Positions 47,108 to 58,258 of a DNA stretch of 64,000 nucleotides are shown here, piece after piece. Every line of letters starts with the position of its first letter. The stretch's first letter is position 1. Origin of the DNA: Fennellomyces sp. T-0311 (taxonomy: Eukaryota > Mucoromycota > Mucoromycetes > Mucorales > Lichtheimiaceae); NCBI GenBank assembly GCA_025266875.1, contig JALLLT010000018.1:620001-684000 (forward strand). Reading direction: 5' to 3'. The notes below the pieces were generated by a model. That model worked only from the letters and a program-made list of their open reading frames with translations, made no database searches and was not told where the DNA came from. The position numbers and the translations under genes are program-made.

Positions 47108-49216
47108 ATGGTCACTACGCATCCCGTCCCCGCACGTCTCTTGGACCCAAAGCAATGTCCCAAGCCCCATGTCAGCTCACTTGAGCAATACAAGGCCATG
47201 TGGACAGAAAGTGTTGAACAGCCCGAAAAGTTCTTTGGCAATGTAAGTGTATAGCCATGGTGATTTCCGAAAGTGCCTTAAATAAGAAACTGACAACATT
47301 TTTTTTTGCTTGGTGACAGTTGGCACGTGAACTCCTATCATGGTCCAAGCCGTTCCAAACCGTCAAGCACGGTGGATTCGAGACTGGCGATGTCGCATGG
47401 TTTTTGGAAGGCGAGTTGAACGCATCATACAACTGTGTTGATCGTCATGCCAAAGCCAATCCTGACAAGGTGGCCATTATCTACGAAGCCGACGAACCTG
47501 GAGAGGGACGCAACATCACCTATGGTGAGCTTTTGCGGGAAGTATCTGCCATGGCCAACACTTTAAAGAGTTTGGGTATTCGCAAGGGAGACAATGTAGC
47601 CATCTACATGCCCATGCTTCCCGAAACCATTGTTGCCATGCTTGCTTGTGCTCGTGTGGGTGCTGTTCATTCCGTTGTTTTTGCCGGTTTTTCCGCCGAA
47701 TCCCTTCGTGAACGTGTGGTCGATTGCGGTGCTAGACTCATTTTGACTTCGGATGAAGGTCGTCGTGGTGGTAAGAATATTGCCACCAAGCGCATTGTTG
47801 ATGATGCGTTGAGAGATGCCGATGCCGCTGCTCTGGTGGAACACGTCATTGTTTTCCGTCGTACCGGTTCCGCTGTTCCCTGGGAAGCAGGTCGCGATTT
47901 ATGGTGGCACGAAGAAATGAGCAAGGCCAGAACCGTGTGTGCCCCTGAACCTATGAATTCCGAAGACCCCTTGTTCTTGCTCTATACTTCTGGCTCAACC
48001 GGTGCTCCCAAAGGTATTCTCCATTCCACCGGTGGTTATCTCCTGGGCGCCGCCTCCACCGTCAAATACATCTTTGATGTTCAAGAAAACGATATCTATG
48101 GCTGCATGGCCGATATTGGATGGGTGACTGGTCACTCTTACATTGTGTATGGTCCATTGACTTTGGGTGCTACCACTGTCCTTTTCGAATCCACTCCCAC
48201 TTATCCCAACCCGTCGCGTTTCTGGGACTTGATTCAAAAGCACAAGATTACTCAGTTCTATACCGCGCCCACCGCCATTCGTGCCTTGCGTCGTTTGGGT
48301 GATCAATGGGTCGATGGCTACGATATGTCCACCCTCCGTGTCATTGGTTCCGTCGGTGAACCCATCAATCCCGAAGCTTGGTACTGGTACCACGACAAGG
48401 TTGGCAAGGGCCGCTGCACCGTCGTCGATACTTACTGGCAAACCGAAACTGGCTCCATCATTGTTTCGCCTTTGCCCGGTGCCACTCCTACAAAGCCTGG
48501 CTCCGCCACCTTGCCTTTCTTTGGTATCAAGCCGGTTATTCTGGACCCTACCACTGGTAAAAAGTTGGATCTCAAATCTGTCGATGAAACTGGTGTCTTG
48601 GCTATTGCCCAACCTTGGCCATCCATGGCACGTACCATTTACAACAACCACAGCCGTTTCCTGGAAACTTATCTGAAGCCTTATCCCGGCTATTACTTTA
48701 CTGGCGATGGTGCTTCGGTGGATGAGGATGAATATATCTGGGTCCGCGGTCGTGTCGATGGTAAGTCTTTTAAATAGGTGCACCCCATTTTTTTCTATTA
48801 TTTTCAACTCACACAAATGTCTAGATGTTATCAATGTTTCTGGCCATCGTTTGTCCACGGCGGAAATCGAATCCGCCCTGGTTCTTCATGAAACTGTTGC
48901 CGAAGCCGCTGTTGTTGGTGGTAACGATGACTTGACCGGTCAATGCATTCATGCATTCGTTTCGCTCAAGCCTGCCGTTGAACAAGCGGAAGGATTGGAG
49001 CGTGAGTTGATCTTGCAAGTTAGAAAGATCATTGGTCCTTTTGCTGGTCCCAAGCGTGTTCATATCGTGAACGATCATCCCAAGACCCGCTCCGGAAAGA
49101 TCATGCGCCGTATTCTTCGCAAGATCGTCAACGGTGAACAAGATCAGTTGGGTGATGTCTCTACTTTGGCTGATCCTTCCGTTGTTGATGCTTTGATCGC
49201 CAAGGTTCATGGTTAG
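47108..49216 (+). CDS. ACS1: Acetyl-CoA synthetase
   Basis: Makes acetyl-CoA from acetate, CoA and ATP (via acetyl-AMP) in cytosol and nucleus. Three exons: 47108..47242, 47320..48760, 48825..49216, giving 655 aa, full length for the family. Motifs are [11 protein letters not shown] (P-loop-like A3), [25 protein letters not shown] (A5), YYFTGDGA (A7), [15 protein letters not shown] (A8) and [16 protein letters not shown] (A10, with the Lys that is acetylated in relatives). There is no mitochondrial presequence or peroxisomal SKL end. Codon usage looks more biased (many GTC/ACC/GCC) than in neighbours, fitting high expression. The gene lies convergent with the Ygr210-type GTPase, with 139 bp between the stops. 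Confidence 0.97.
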
Positions 49217-49355
49217 AAAAAAAATCCTATTCTCTTTTTTTTGTACAGTATTCCCCGTTTTTCTCCTTGTTTTTTTAATATTAAAAAGTATACACCCACA
49301 CTCATATAACACACATACACAATTTTTTTGGGTCGCTAAAGCTGCTATCAAAGAT

Positions 49356-51308
49356 CTATTTCTTGCCTTTCTTATCAGCTGGTACATCACCAGATGAATT
49401 CACTTTGCTGGTAATGGCCTGTGCTGTTCTATAACAAATAATGTTGTTGGATGTTGCAGTAATAACGGCTTCTTCCGCGAGCTTTTATAAAAGAAATGGA
49501 GTTAAACGCTGTACGATACAACCTGCCTTTTATCACAGTTACCCTCAAGTTGCCCACGGTCTCGGCATAAAGGTAATACTTGTCAATTTCGGCATGCAAG
49601 ATCTTGGCGAATTCTCGTACGGTCGTTCCGGGCCATACCAAGATGCAATCCCGGAAAGCACCAGGTTTGGATGAGGTTGATCCAAATGTAGAAACACTTT
49701 TGACAGGAAACACTGGGGAAACGCCAAGCAATTCAATTGCTTTACTGAGTACTTCTTGACATCCAGTAGATCCGTACCGATAAAGAACAAGATCTAGTAC
49801 GTTCTGGGTGAGTTTTGTTATAACATGCACAAACCATTCTTTTTAGTACCTTGTACTTTTTCGACGCGACTTTGTAACTTTGTGAGCAAATCAACTTGGT
49901 AACCAGTAGAACGAAACTTACTTTCTCAACTTGTCATCCATGGTTTTCAGATCGGAATCGGGCTGCATTGCAAAATGAGCACATGAATCAAGGTTACTTG
50001 GGTACTTTCACTTGCCAAATCCTCCTTTGTTTCCACAATATCGGTGCCTTCTACATAGGTAATATAATTTTGCTTTCGGATTTTTCGTAAAAAGTTCTCG
50101 GCCAGTGCACTCGTCAAGACCAGCTTGTCCTGCGAAAAAAAGCAATCGCATTCGTCTATTGCGCACAGTACGTATCGGATGTTTTCTTTGACTTACCTGA
50201 TCATACTTTCGCATGATCTTTGTAATGTTTCTTTCCGAATCTGGCATATCAATTTTGTTCAAAGCCTTTGTTTCGAGGGTATGTTAGATTCCAGCATGCC
50301 TCAAAAAAAAGGCGGCACGCAGTACTCACTACTATGGTGGGGAAACGGACATCCATGAAAAAGCTTACAGCCTTTTTGACCAGCTCTTCATCCCACGTTT
50401 CCAATGGTTCCTTGATTCCACTCTTATCCATCGCCTTTTGAACCACACTGATGGTTGCCCCGTAACCTGAGCAAGAAATATCAACACCTCCGAAACAATC
50501 GTGTTAGCTAATACAAAGGGGGATTTACCAGAGAATTGAATCTGTAAGGTCTCTACCGTAGTATTCTCTATCACACAAACCGGAGTCACGACTAAAAGTA
50601 CACAGACTCGTTTATCCGTAACTTACTGATTGCAACATGTCTTCGTACAATGCTTGACCATCGCTTCAACAAATTGTTGGTGATCCAGCTATGAATCTCC
50701 AGCCACAGCCAATTGATATCATTGATTGGATCATAACCTTGGGTTTCTTTTCCGTTCTGGTCCGTAGTACCACTGACATCAACCACGTGAATCAAGGCAT
50801 GCGCATGTCGCAGATCATCCAAAAATTGATTTCCCAACCCAAGACCTTCCGAAGCTCCGGGAACCAAACCAGCCACATCCATCATTTGAATAGGTACATA
50901 GCGCGTGCCATCAACACAACGACCTATTGTTTTTTTTTCGAATTAGCAATGGCCCCTTTGCTTGCTATAAAAGCCTTAGATTACCATATCGGGGTCGACA
51001 TTGTTCTTCCTTTCCATACTTCTTGCAGGGACAATCGACAGGCACATAACTTACACCATGGTTTGGCTTGATAGTCGTAAACGGATAGTTCCCTGATTAT
51101 CGTTCTTGCTCAGAATCGTAATGTATGTATGAACCGAAATTTTCGTTTGCACGTTACCGACTTTGGCAGTCGCATCAGAGACTTTATTGAATTAGTTGAA
51201 AAAAAAAATAAGAAATCGAGCCTAGTGAATGCTTGTACCTGCGTTCAAAAAGGACGATTTGCCTGCCGATGGTTTACCAACGCATGCAAGTAGGATTTCT
51301 TTCACCAT
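49356..51308 (-). CDS. YchF-related GTPase/ATPase with TGS domain (Ygr210c type)
   Basis: Twelve exons: 51308..51239, 51181..51158, 51092..50985, 50923..50627, 50567..50529, 50466..50330, 50265..50197, 50129..49998, 49962..49922, 49869..49850, 49793..49543, 49481..49356, giving 437 aa. Motifs are the P-loop GKPSAGKSS (G1), YPFTTIKPN (switch), CPCKKYGK and CRPRYGRC (cysteine pairs typical of this archaeal/eukaryal branch), DVAGLVPGA (G3), ALNKIDMPD (G4) and TSALAE (G5). A C-terminal TGS domain ([17 protein letters not shown]) follows, with a Lys-rich tail. Relatives bind ribosomes and their role is poorly defined. Two exons are 20 and 24 nt, and one intron is 35 nt. The phase through these was fixed by matching DDKLRNRVEKVQ to the yeast protein. 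Confidence 0.92.
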
Positions 51309-51448
51309 GAATGGAAAAGGTCACAATAGTGCTGCGACACACTCGCTTTTTGACAACAGACTCCGTCCGAGGGTTGGTCTATATTTCATGCCACGCTTCC
51401 GCGGTTCTCACGTCCCTTCTTCTTTTCAAGGAACTTTTTCGTTTTACA
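51309..51448. promoter_or_regulatory. 140-bp bidirectional promoter
   Basis: Only 140 bp separate the start codons of the minus-strand GTPase and the plus-strand quinone oxidoreductase, so one compact region must drive both. No TATA box is evident. Confidence 0.6.
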
Positions 51449-52655
51449 ATGGCAACCATGAAAGCAATCGTTGTTGAGGAGACGGGCGGCGTTGACAAGT
51501 TGATCTACAAAGATATCCCTATTCCCAAGGCAACCGAAGGCACCGTTGTTATCAAAAACCACTTTACCGGTAGATATATACATATATTAAAAAAAAGCAA
51601 CGCATTTCCTTGTGATTCAAACCAACACGCCTATTCTTAGGTGTAAACTACATTGACACCTATCATCGAACGGGCATCTATACCCTTCCACTTCCCTTCG
51701 TGGTCGGTCGCGAAAGGTGTTTCTTTATGGATAAATCTTATGCCGTGGCTTGATTACTAATTGAAGGCAGTGCTGGCGAGATCGCGGAAGTAGGTCCGGG
51801 CGTTACTGACCTCAAAGTCGGTGATCGCGTCGTGTATACTGGCGGCGAAACGTATTCGGAATACACCCTAGGCAAGGCTGCCGCCGTTGCAAAGCTCACG
51901 GACGACGTGTCATACGAAACCGCGGCTGCCATTGGTATCCAAGCATTAACTGCATGGACATTGGTGCGTGAATCGTATCCTGTGCAAAAAGGAGGCAAGA
52001 TCGTTTTTTTTTGTGATACGCGAAATATTCATACATCATGACAAAACAGATTACATTTTGGTGCATGCTGCTGCAGGTGGTGTTGGATTGCTACTGTGTC
52101 AGCTGGGCCGTTACCTCGGTGCCAAAGTGATTGGTACAGTGAGTACCGCTGAAAAAGCGGTCCTAGCACGCGAAAATGGGGCTGATTACGTGATCAATTA
52201 CTCGGAAGAGGATGTCGTTGCCAAAGTGAACGAAATCACCAATGGATTGGGTTGCCATGGCGTTTTTGATGGGGTCGGTAAATCCACTTGGGATATTTCT
52301 TTGCAATGCGCTCGTCGTCTCGGCTCCGTCATTTCCTTTGGCAATGCTTCTGGCGTTGTTCCGCCCGTAAGATCTCCAAAATCATCCATGTAACGCTGTT
52401 TTGCCTAATATGGTCTTATAGATTTCCATTTCCATCCTTGCGCAGAAAAACCTAAAGATTATGCGACCTACTCTGTTCAATTACATGGCAACACGCGAGG
52501 AAGCCAAAAAGTGGTGGGCCGAAGTGTTTGATTTGTTGGCCAAGGGTGTCATCAAGACGCATATTTACAAGATTTATGATCTTGCTGATGCAAAACAGGC
52601 TCATATTGATATTGAAAGTCGAAAGACCACCGGAAAGTTGCTATTGAAGCCTTAA
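51449..52655 (+). CDS. NADPH:quinone oxidoreductase (zeta-crystallin type MDR)
   Basis: Five exons: 51449..51569, 51641..51716, 51771..51994, 52050..52366, 52422..52655, giving 323 aa. The medium-chain reductase fold is complete: VNYIDTYHRTGIY, GEIAEVGPGVTDLKVGDRV, YSEYTLGKA, GIQALTAW, then the Rossmann motif HAAAGGVGLLLCQLGR and GADYVINYSEED. The C-terminal part has IYDLADAKQAHIDIESRKTTGK. There are no zinc-binding Cys, as expected of the quinone reductase branch. It reduces quinones with NADPH in the cytosol. Intron 3 starts with GC (GGAG|GCAAGA); no GT donor there keeps the frame. The start could also be the second ATG, three codons in. Confidence 0.93.
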
Positions 52656-54124
52656 TATCCCATATTCTCAGGGATTTTTTTTAGCTTATAAAAAACCGAT
52701 CATACGCACTTTGATTCTTGCTGGTGTGCTACTTTGGTCTGATGGACTAGTTGCGTAACATGCACCTGTGTCGGGTGGCGGGGAAAGCAGAGGGTGATTT
52801 TCTTTTTTTATCCGGGTCATCATTTGAAGGTCTTTATAATGTTGTTGATTTGTTTCTCCAGGGAGGCAATAGATGAATTATCAAAAAATGAAAGTCAATG
52901 AGACTCAAAATATCACTGATTTATTTTAACTTGCACGTAGATGGGAAGAGGCGACCTCGTCCTGCGGACCATGGTTGCATACTAATGGACTGCTCGGGTG
53001 CCTCCATGCTAACTCCAATGAAAGCCGATGCTCATCATACTCGCCACCAAAGTCATTATCAAGATGAGCCTACTGGATCCCATGATCATGACCATCCATT
53101 GACTCGGAATTCCTTTTGCCGTCCATAAATTAGTATATACGAATTAACCATTTTGCCGCTGTCTTGACAGTAAATTTCGGTGCCATAACTCAGCAATTTT
53201 TCGTAGGTCACGTTTTCGGATTGCATGAAATGGCCAAGTTATGCACACACATGAAACCAGATCAACTACTTGTTAAACTGGACACTACGTAGAACGATAG
53301 TACGTGCTACTTATAAATACAGTGAGCAAGTGGTATAAATAGACCGGTTCAGGATCTGGAATAAAGACTTTTGACATTGACTTTGGTCTTGCTTATTTCT
53401 CTTCTGTTCCAATAAATCGGACTATCCATTTAGGGAATTAGCCACCCTTGTGTGACGCTGAAGCGCTGTCGTTCTCAGTGTTAAGGATTAGAGTTCGCTT
53501 CCATGGGACACACGGAACGATAAATGGCAATCCTGGTATATACATAAACAACATAGTGTAGCTTAAGCCTGTTTCAAAGAGAGGCACATTCTAAACTATG
53601 CGAATCCATAAAAGAGGTTAGGAGCATCATGCTCTGCTTGTAACTATGCTGTTGCAAAGCTCGTACTTCCATATAGTTCTAGGTAGTTAAACAGGCAAAG
53701 CTTATCTAAGCATTTGTATTTTGGAGCGGACCTGATACAGATAGGAATGTAGGCGTATAAGCAAACGGCGCACGAAAGTGTTGCCGAAGAAGAGGATAGA
53801 CCATGCTACAATAAGTAATTGATCATATATATTTAGGGAACTTCTCTAGTGGAGGAAGTGCTTGAGCATACGCAGCAGCATAACAGTAAGCGCAGATAGC
53901 ATAAAGTAGTATGACCCATTGCGCTCAAGATAGTAGATGATATTGCTATCTGATCTTGATAGGCGCGTCTTAATGCATGTGAGCTATTTATGCCACGGTG
54001 TATGCTCCCATAGGTTGCTTCAGTAGTCTTAGTTTCTTCCAAAGTTTCCTACAAAGCATTAAACTCGGACCTCCTGAGCAGAATTGGTCCTTTTTTGACA
54101 GCGAGTGAAATCGCCGATCAAGCC
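52656..54124. other. Intergenic, upstream of ferroportin
   Basis: No recognisable gene. It may contain a short 5' exon of ferroportin, because a TTTTTTGACAG acceptor-like sequence stands just before the conserved frame. A minus-strand 69-codon frame (53833..54042) lacks known features. Confidence 0.4.
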
Positions 54125-55393
54125 ATGCTTTTGTACATTTCGCACTTTCTCACATCGTGGACTGATCGCGTTTTTGAGTTTCTGTCGTACATTCTCCTCG
54201 CCAAGATCTTTCACGCGTCATTGCTATTGCCATCCATCTATGGTTTCATTACGACCCTCTCAGCCGTGTTCTTGAGCAGCCATGTTGGTCAATGGGAAGA
54301 CAACGTGCCTCGGCTAACGTTTGTGCGATTGACGCTGTTGGCTCAAAAACTCGCTATCATTATCTGCTGTGTCATGTTTTACTTTATGCTGCAGCGCGAG
54401 GATTTTCCACGGATGGTGGGTTACTGCGTGATCGTAGTGTGCAGCTGTGTCCTCAAACTCGCGTTTATCGGCAACAATATTGCTGTGGAGAAGGACTGGG
54501 TTGCGGTGATAACGGGCGGAGACACTGAAACGATGATTACGGTCATGCGACGCATCGACTTGTTCTGCAAAACGGTGGCCCCGGTGTCGATCGGCTTTCT
54601 GACTTTAACACCAAGCGCACCAGTGATTGTCGCAATATGGAATGGCCTGTCCTACGTGGTCGAGTACCACATGATCTATCGTGTCTACAAGGCCACTCCA
54701 GCGCTCGACGAGGAATTCACGCCATTGATCGACCACGACGTGCCTTCATCCCCACCCAATCAACAATCCCAAGGCAACAATGTGTCCTTCATGGATTATG
54801 TGCGCCACGATATTTTCCGACCGAGCCTGGCCCTCTCACTGCTGTACCTGACAGTCTTATCGTTCGGCGGCATCATGGTATCATATCTGAAACTCGAAGG
54901 CTACGATGACGCTACTTTGGGTATTTTGCGTGCGGTCGCGGGCGTTGCTGGCATGGGAGCGACGTACATTCTCCCGGTACTATCGCGGCGGATCGGCATC
55001 ATCCGCACCGGATTATGGGCATTGTGGTTCGAGGTTGCGTGCCTGGTACCTGTCATTTTATCATTCGTCAAGTCTATACCGTACGGTCCTTTCTTACTGT
55101 TTGGAGGCATGGCAACGAGTCGCATTGGCTTGTGGCTGTACGATATGGCGGAAACGATTCTGCTGCAGCAGTTTGTGGATGTGGATCAAATGGGCGGTGT
55201 CGCGGGATGGCAGCACAGTCTCTGCAACTTTTTCGATCTGTCGCAGTACGTGCTCACTATGCTGTTTTCCGACCCACGCATGTTCCATGTGCCGGTCTTT
55301 ATTTCGTTCCTGTCGGTCCTCCTGGCAACCATCATCTACACCACGTTTGTCAAGAAGCAGCGCGGCCATCTCGTCCATTTGCACATGGATTAA
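54125..55393 (+). CDS. Ferroportin (SLC40 iron exporter)
   Basis: One long open frame of 422 codons from the first in-frame ATG. The frame is open ~10 codons further up to a splice-acceptor-like CAG, so a short upstream exon is possible. SLC40 signatures are LLYISHFLTSWTDRVFEF (TM1), FVRLTLLAQKLAI, EKDWVAVI (TM4 region), the MRRIDLFCKTVAPVSIGFL block, WNGLSYVVEYHMIYRVY, and a C-lobe with ARIGLWLYDM-like text (SRIGLWLYDMAETILLQQFV). About eleven spans are visible. Ferroportins export Fe(II) across plasma or vacuolar membranes. They are common in animals and plants and patchy in fungi. Frataxin follows 193 bp downstream on the same strand. The apparent lack of introns in the body is unusual for this window. 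Confidence 0.9.
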   Translation: MLLYISHFLTSWTDRVFEFLSYILLAKIFHASLLLPSIYGFITTLSAVFLSSHVGQWEDNVPRLTFVRLTLLAQKLAIIICCVMFYFMLQREDFPRMVGYCVIVVCSCVLKLAFIGNNIAVEKDWVAVITGGDTETMITVMRRIDLFCKTVAPVSIGFLTLTPSAPVIVAIWNGLSYVVEYHMIYRVYKATPALDEEFTPLIDHDVPSSPPNQQSQGNNVSFMDYVRHDIFRPSLALSLLYLTVLSFGGIMVSYLKLEGYDDATLGILRAVAGVAGMGATYILPVLSRRIGIIRTGLWALWFEVACLVPVILSFVKSIPYGPFLLFGGMATSRIGLWLYDMAETILLQQFVDVDQMGGVAGWQHSLCNFFDLSQYVLTMLFSDPRMFHVPVFISFLSVLLATIIYTTFVKKQRGHLVHLHMD

Positions 55394-55586
55394 ACCCAGT
55401 CGTTTAGATTATTTGTCACTCCCCTGCTCCTCCTTCTCCTTCTCCTCATATGTATGTATATTACTTTATTAGAGCTGCTGTTATATGTAATGAGTTTACG
55501 AAACATTTGTCGCGTATTTTAGCGGTCCGATCACCGCCCTGGACTTTCTCAGCTAGATTGCATCCGACTGCTTTTCTTGCTACACA

Positions 55587-56309
55587 ATGTCTTTCGCACG
55601 GTGGATACGACCTGCTTGTACCAAGCGATTCATTTCCCAACAAACCTATCGATCCTTCGCGACCGCGTTACCAAAGCGTGTTGCACCATGTCAAAAAACC
55701 GCGTCATTCTACCAGCCATCCACCTCACGTGTGCTCACGACACGAAGAGCTTACACAACTGTACCAACTTACAATGCCACGTAAAAACCCGATTCCAGAC
55801 GCACGCTGTTAGACAATTATTAAATCGCTATAACATTATTAGCACACTAACAATTGACCAGTATCACGACATATCCGACGAAATGCTGGATCATATTGAC
55901 GAGATCCTGGAAGCGATCGGCGAAGAGGTGGATTTGCCCGGTTTTGACATTGAGTATTCGGTATATACGAAACACGAACGAGAAAAAGACAATTCGAGAA
56001 AAACTTACGCAACGAACATAGCAAGGAGTAATGACTATTAAGCTTGGTGAACACGGCACATATGTTTTGAACAAGCAGCCACCAAACCAGCAGATATGGC
56101 TTTCTTCGCCAAAAAGGTACGTGGACAATCATTTTGCTGTAGTTAAAGTACTGATTGGGACCAGTGGACCAAAACGCTATGACTATGATGCCGAGCACAA
56201 AAAGTGGTTCTACCATCGCGATAACCACACATTAGATGGGCTCTTGAACGAGGAATTGAGCGATATCTTTGGTCAGCAGGTGGATGTGCTGGAAGGATTC
56301 GAGCCATAA
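55587..56309 (+). CDS. YFH1: Frataxin
   Basis: Mitochondrial iron-binding protein that activates the cysteine desulfurase complex (Nfs1-Isd11-Isu1) for Fe-S cluster synthesis. Four exons: 55587..55780, 55843..55960, 56022..56116, 56165..56309, giving 183 aa. The N-terminal ~65 residues are rich in Arg, Ser and Thr with no acidic residue (matrix targeting). The fold follows: YHDISDEMLDHIDEILEAI with the acidic helix (EEVDLPGFDIEYS), VMTIKLGEHGTYVLNKQPPN, QQIWLSSP, SGPKRYDYD, then KWFYHRDNHTLDGLLNEEL. The conserved acidic ridge and the QIWLSSP surface are both intact. The preceding gene encodes ferroportin, so the pair may be co-regulated by iron. Confidence 0.96.
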
Positions 56310-56495
56310 TAGAAATAAATAAAAAAAAAGAGCGTTGTTACGGGGTAGGATGGACTCCTTGACAACATATGGTTTGTTGCATGGTAGAAATTTGGCCTCA
56401 CTCGGGTCAGTTTTCGCCAAGGAGACGCTGCGCCCTTTATATTTTCCAGAAAATCAAAAGCAGCCTCCCCCACAAAGCTCACACCCCCAATAACG

Positions 56496-57865
56496 ATGGA
56501 CCATCCTTCAGATGGACATCATGCCTCTCTCCGATCACTCACTGCTCATTCATCGTCGGGCTCCGTTGGCCTGTCGCTGAACAAACACGGCCTGTCGACT
56601 TACAAAGCTTCAACCGCGAATCGGCAAATCGGGAACAACAGTCGGGTCGCAGCTTCCCTCCCGCCACTCAAACTTCATTCGGATAGCGTAATGGACAGTA
56701 ATTCAGTAGTTGATTGCGATGCCTATTTCCAACGAGCACCACAAAACAACAATAATACAAAAGTGACGGAAGCTTGTGGGTCGCTTCTGTTTGCCGCAAC
56801 GTCGTTACACGCCGCCGTCCGACGCTGCCTAACCTTCGAGGGCCTCAACGTCCTTACACCTGCTTTTTCCAGATCAACGTCATGTTGTGAACGTCTTATG
56901 CTGACACTCGAACAGCAACAGGAGGATGAACTCGTCAAGACTGCCATTGCATCCATACGCGCACTCAAGGAATTATGCAATTTGTTGCGCCAGCATTCAT
57001 CCACTATCGTACAGACACTTGACGTCAAGTTTGCCCGTCATTTGCTCGTCATGATCCACACCACAGCAGTAGATATCAAGGAGACCGCACAGGCATTGCC
57101 GATCATGCGACATACAGCTTCTACGCCCACATCGAAACAAACATTACCAATGCGTGGTCGGTCGCATAGTGAACATACCACAACCCCGACAATGACATCC
57201 CCATTGTCGTCACCGTCAGTCGATGATCGATCACAGCTGTACAATCACTTGAAGCTCACCGTCACGCATTCACTCCATGTCACCACTCTCCTCAAGCAAT
57301 CCATTGAAGAGACGTTGGCGACCGACATCACGTCCGTCCTGGCTACCAAATTACGGGATTTGGCTCGCCAGGCACAGGATGCTGCCGAACGGGCTGTGTG
57401 TTTGGATAAGAATTTGCAGGCCGTTGCAATTGACCATACTGCGTCACGTAAAGGGTTCTGGCAGGATACCAATGAATATCTAAAGGTTAGCGTTTGCATG
57501 AAGGACGACCAAACGGAGTTATTTACAAGAATTAGGTGATGGTTTCCGTGATGAGTTCGGTCAGGTCCATATCCACGGAAGAGGATTTCAGTTGGCCCAA
57601 GGCGGTCAAACAAGGGTGCTTACAAGTTACTCGAGTCACGGCTGAAGTTGCCAAACTATGGAACAACTGCAGTGCATTTGCTGACGATGGCTATTATTTG
57701 GGCAAAAAGGATAGCGCTTCATCACCGCGTCGTGCCACCATTCCTTCAGCCGCTTCATCAGAAACCCTCAATGCAGGAGGTGATCTATCGTCATCAACGT
57801 CATCTTTCTCATCTGACAATAACATGCATAATACCACCAGTAACACTAATACAGCTGCATCATAA
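56496..57865 (+). CDS. SOG2-domain protein (RAM/MOR signalling network)
   Basis: Two exons: 56496..57485 and 57536..57865, giving 439 aa. Most of the protein is helical and matches the SOG2 C-terminal domain: TEACGSLLFAATSLHAAVRR, IRALKELCNLLRQHSSTIVQ, HLLVMIHTTAVDIKETAQAL, then TVTHSLHVTTLLKQSIEETL, KLRDLARQAQDAAERAV and VTAEVAKLWNNCSAFADDG. Yeast Sog2 joins these to N-terminal leucine-rich repeats and acts with Kic1, Hym1, Mob2 and Cbk1 in polarity and septation. Here the LRR part is absent and the first ~100 residues are Ser/Asn-rich. Upstream sequence (186 bp) shows no room for LRRs. The tail is Ser/Thr/Asn-rich. Confidence 0.78.
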
Positions 57866-58258
57866 TACCACGTATATATTTCATCTCGTTTTTTCTTCTA
57901 TTACAAGAGCGACGGGTATCTTTTGTGATATTGGATTCGTTTGAAAGCAGGCGTTAATGTTTTGTGTGATCAGTTTTGCTCACATAGCTTTTGTGTACGA
58001 AAGCATTTGATTCCGTTTAACCTAGTTGGGTGCCCGCTTTATTGTTTGACAAGAACATTGTCGCATATAAATCTGTTGGCGCTAAAATATAAATCTCTGT
58101 CAGCAATGTTAAGCTAACTTTATATGGACCCTGATTGTTCCATTTTCCTTAATCAAGGCAATGTTCTTGGTGTTGCCTTTTATGATTTGGCTATTTGACA
58201 AGTTTTATTAGTGACTTGATTGATGTCCGCCAGTAGTCAAAGCAACGTTTAGGGTACT
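57866..58258. other. Convergent 3' region
   Basis: Between the stops of the SOG2-like gene and the first TPR-F-box-LRR gene. It holds the 3' UTRs only. Confidence 0.45.

Noticed and set aside
47995..48858. 287-codon minus-strand frame opposite acetyl-CoA synthetase
   Set aside because: Shadow caused by biased codon use in the highly conserved synthetase exon. It also crosses that gene's intron.
49840..51040. Suspected frameshifts in the Ygr210-type GTPase
   Set aside because: Both apparent breaks vanished on re-reading. One was a miscounted base (GGAAAGGAAGAAC), the other is solved by using the ACAAAG acceptor at 49870, which gives DDKLRNRVEKVQ with the exact length of the yeast protein.
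54095..54124. Start of ferroportin at the beginning of the open frame
   Set aside because: The frame opens with TTG directly at an acceptor-like sequence. I used the first ATG and note a possible upstream exon.
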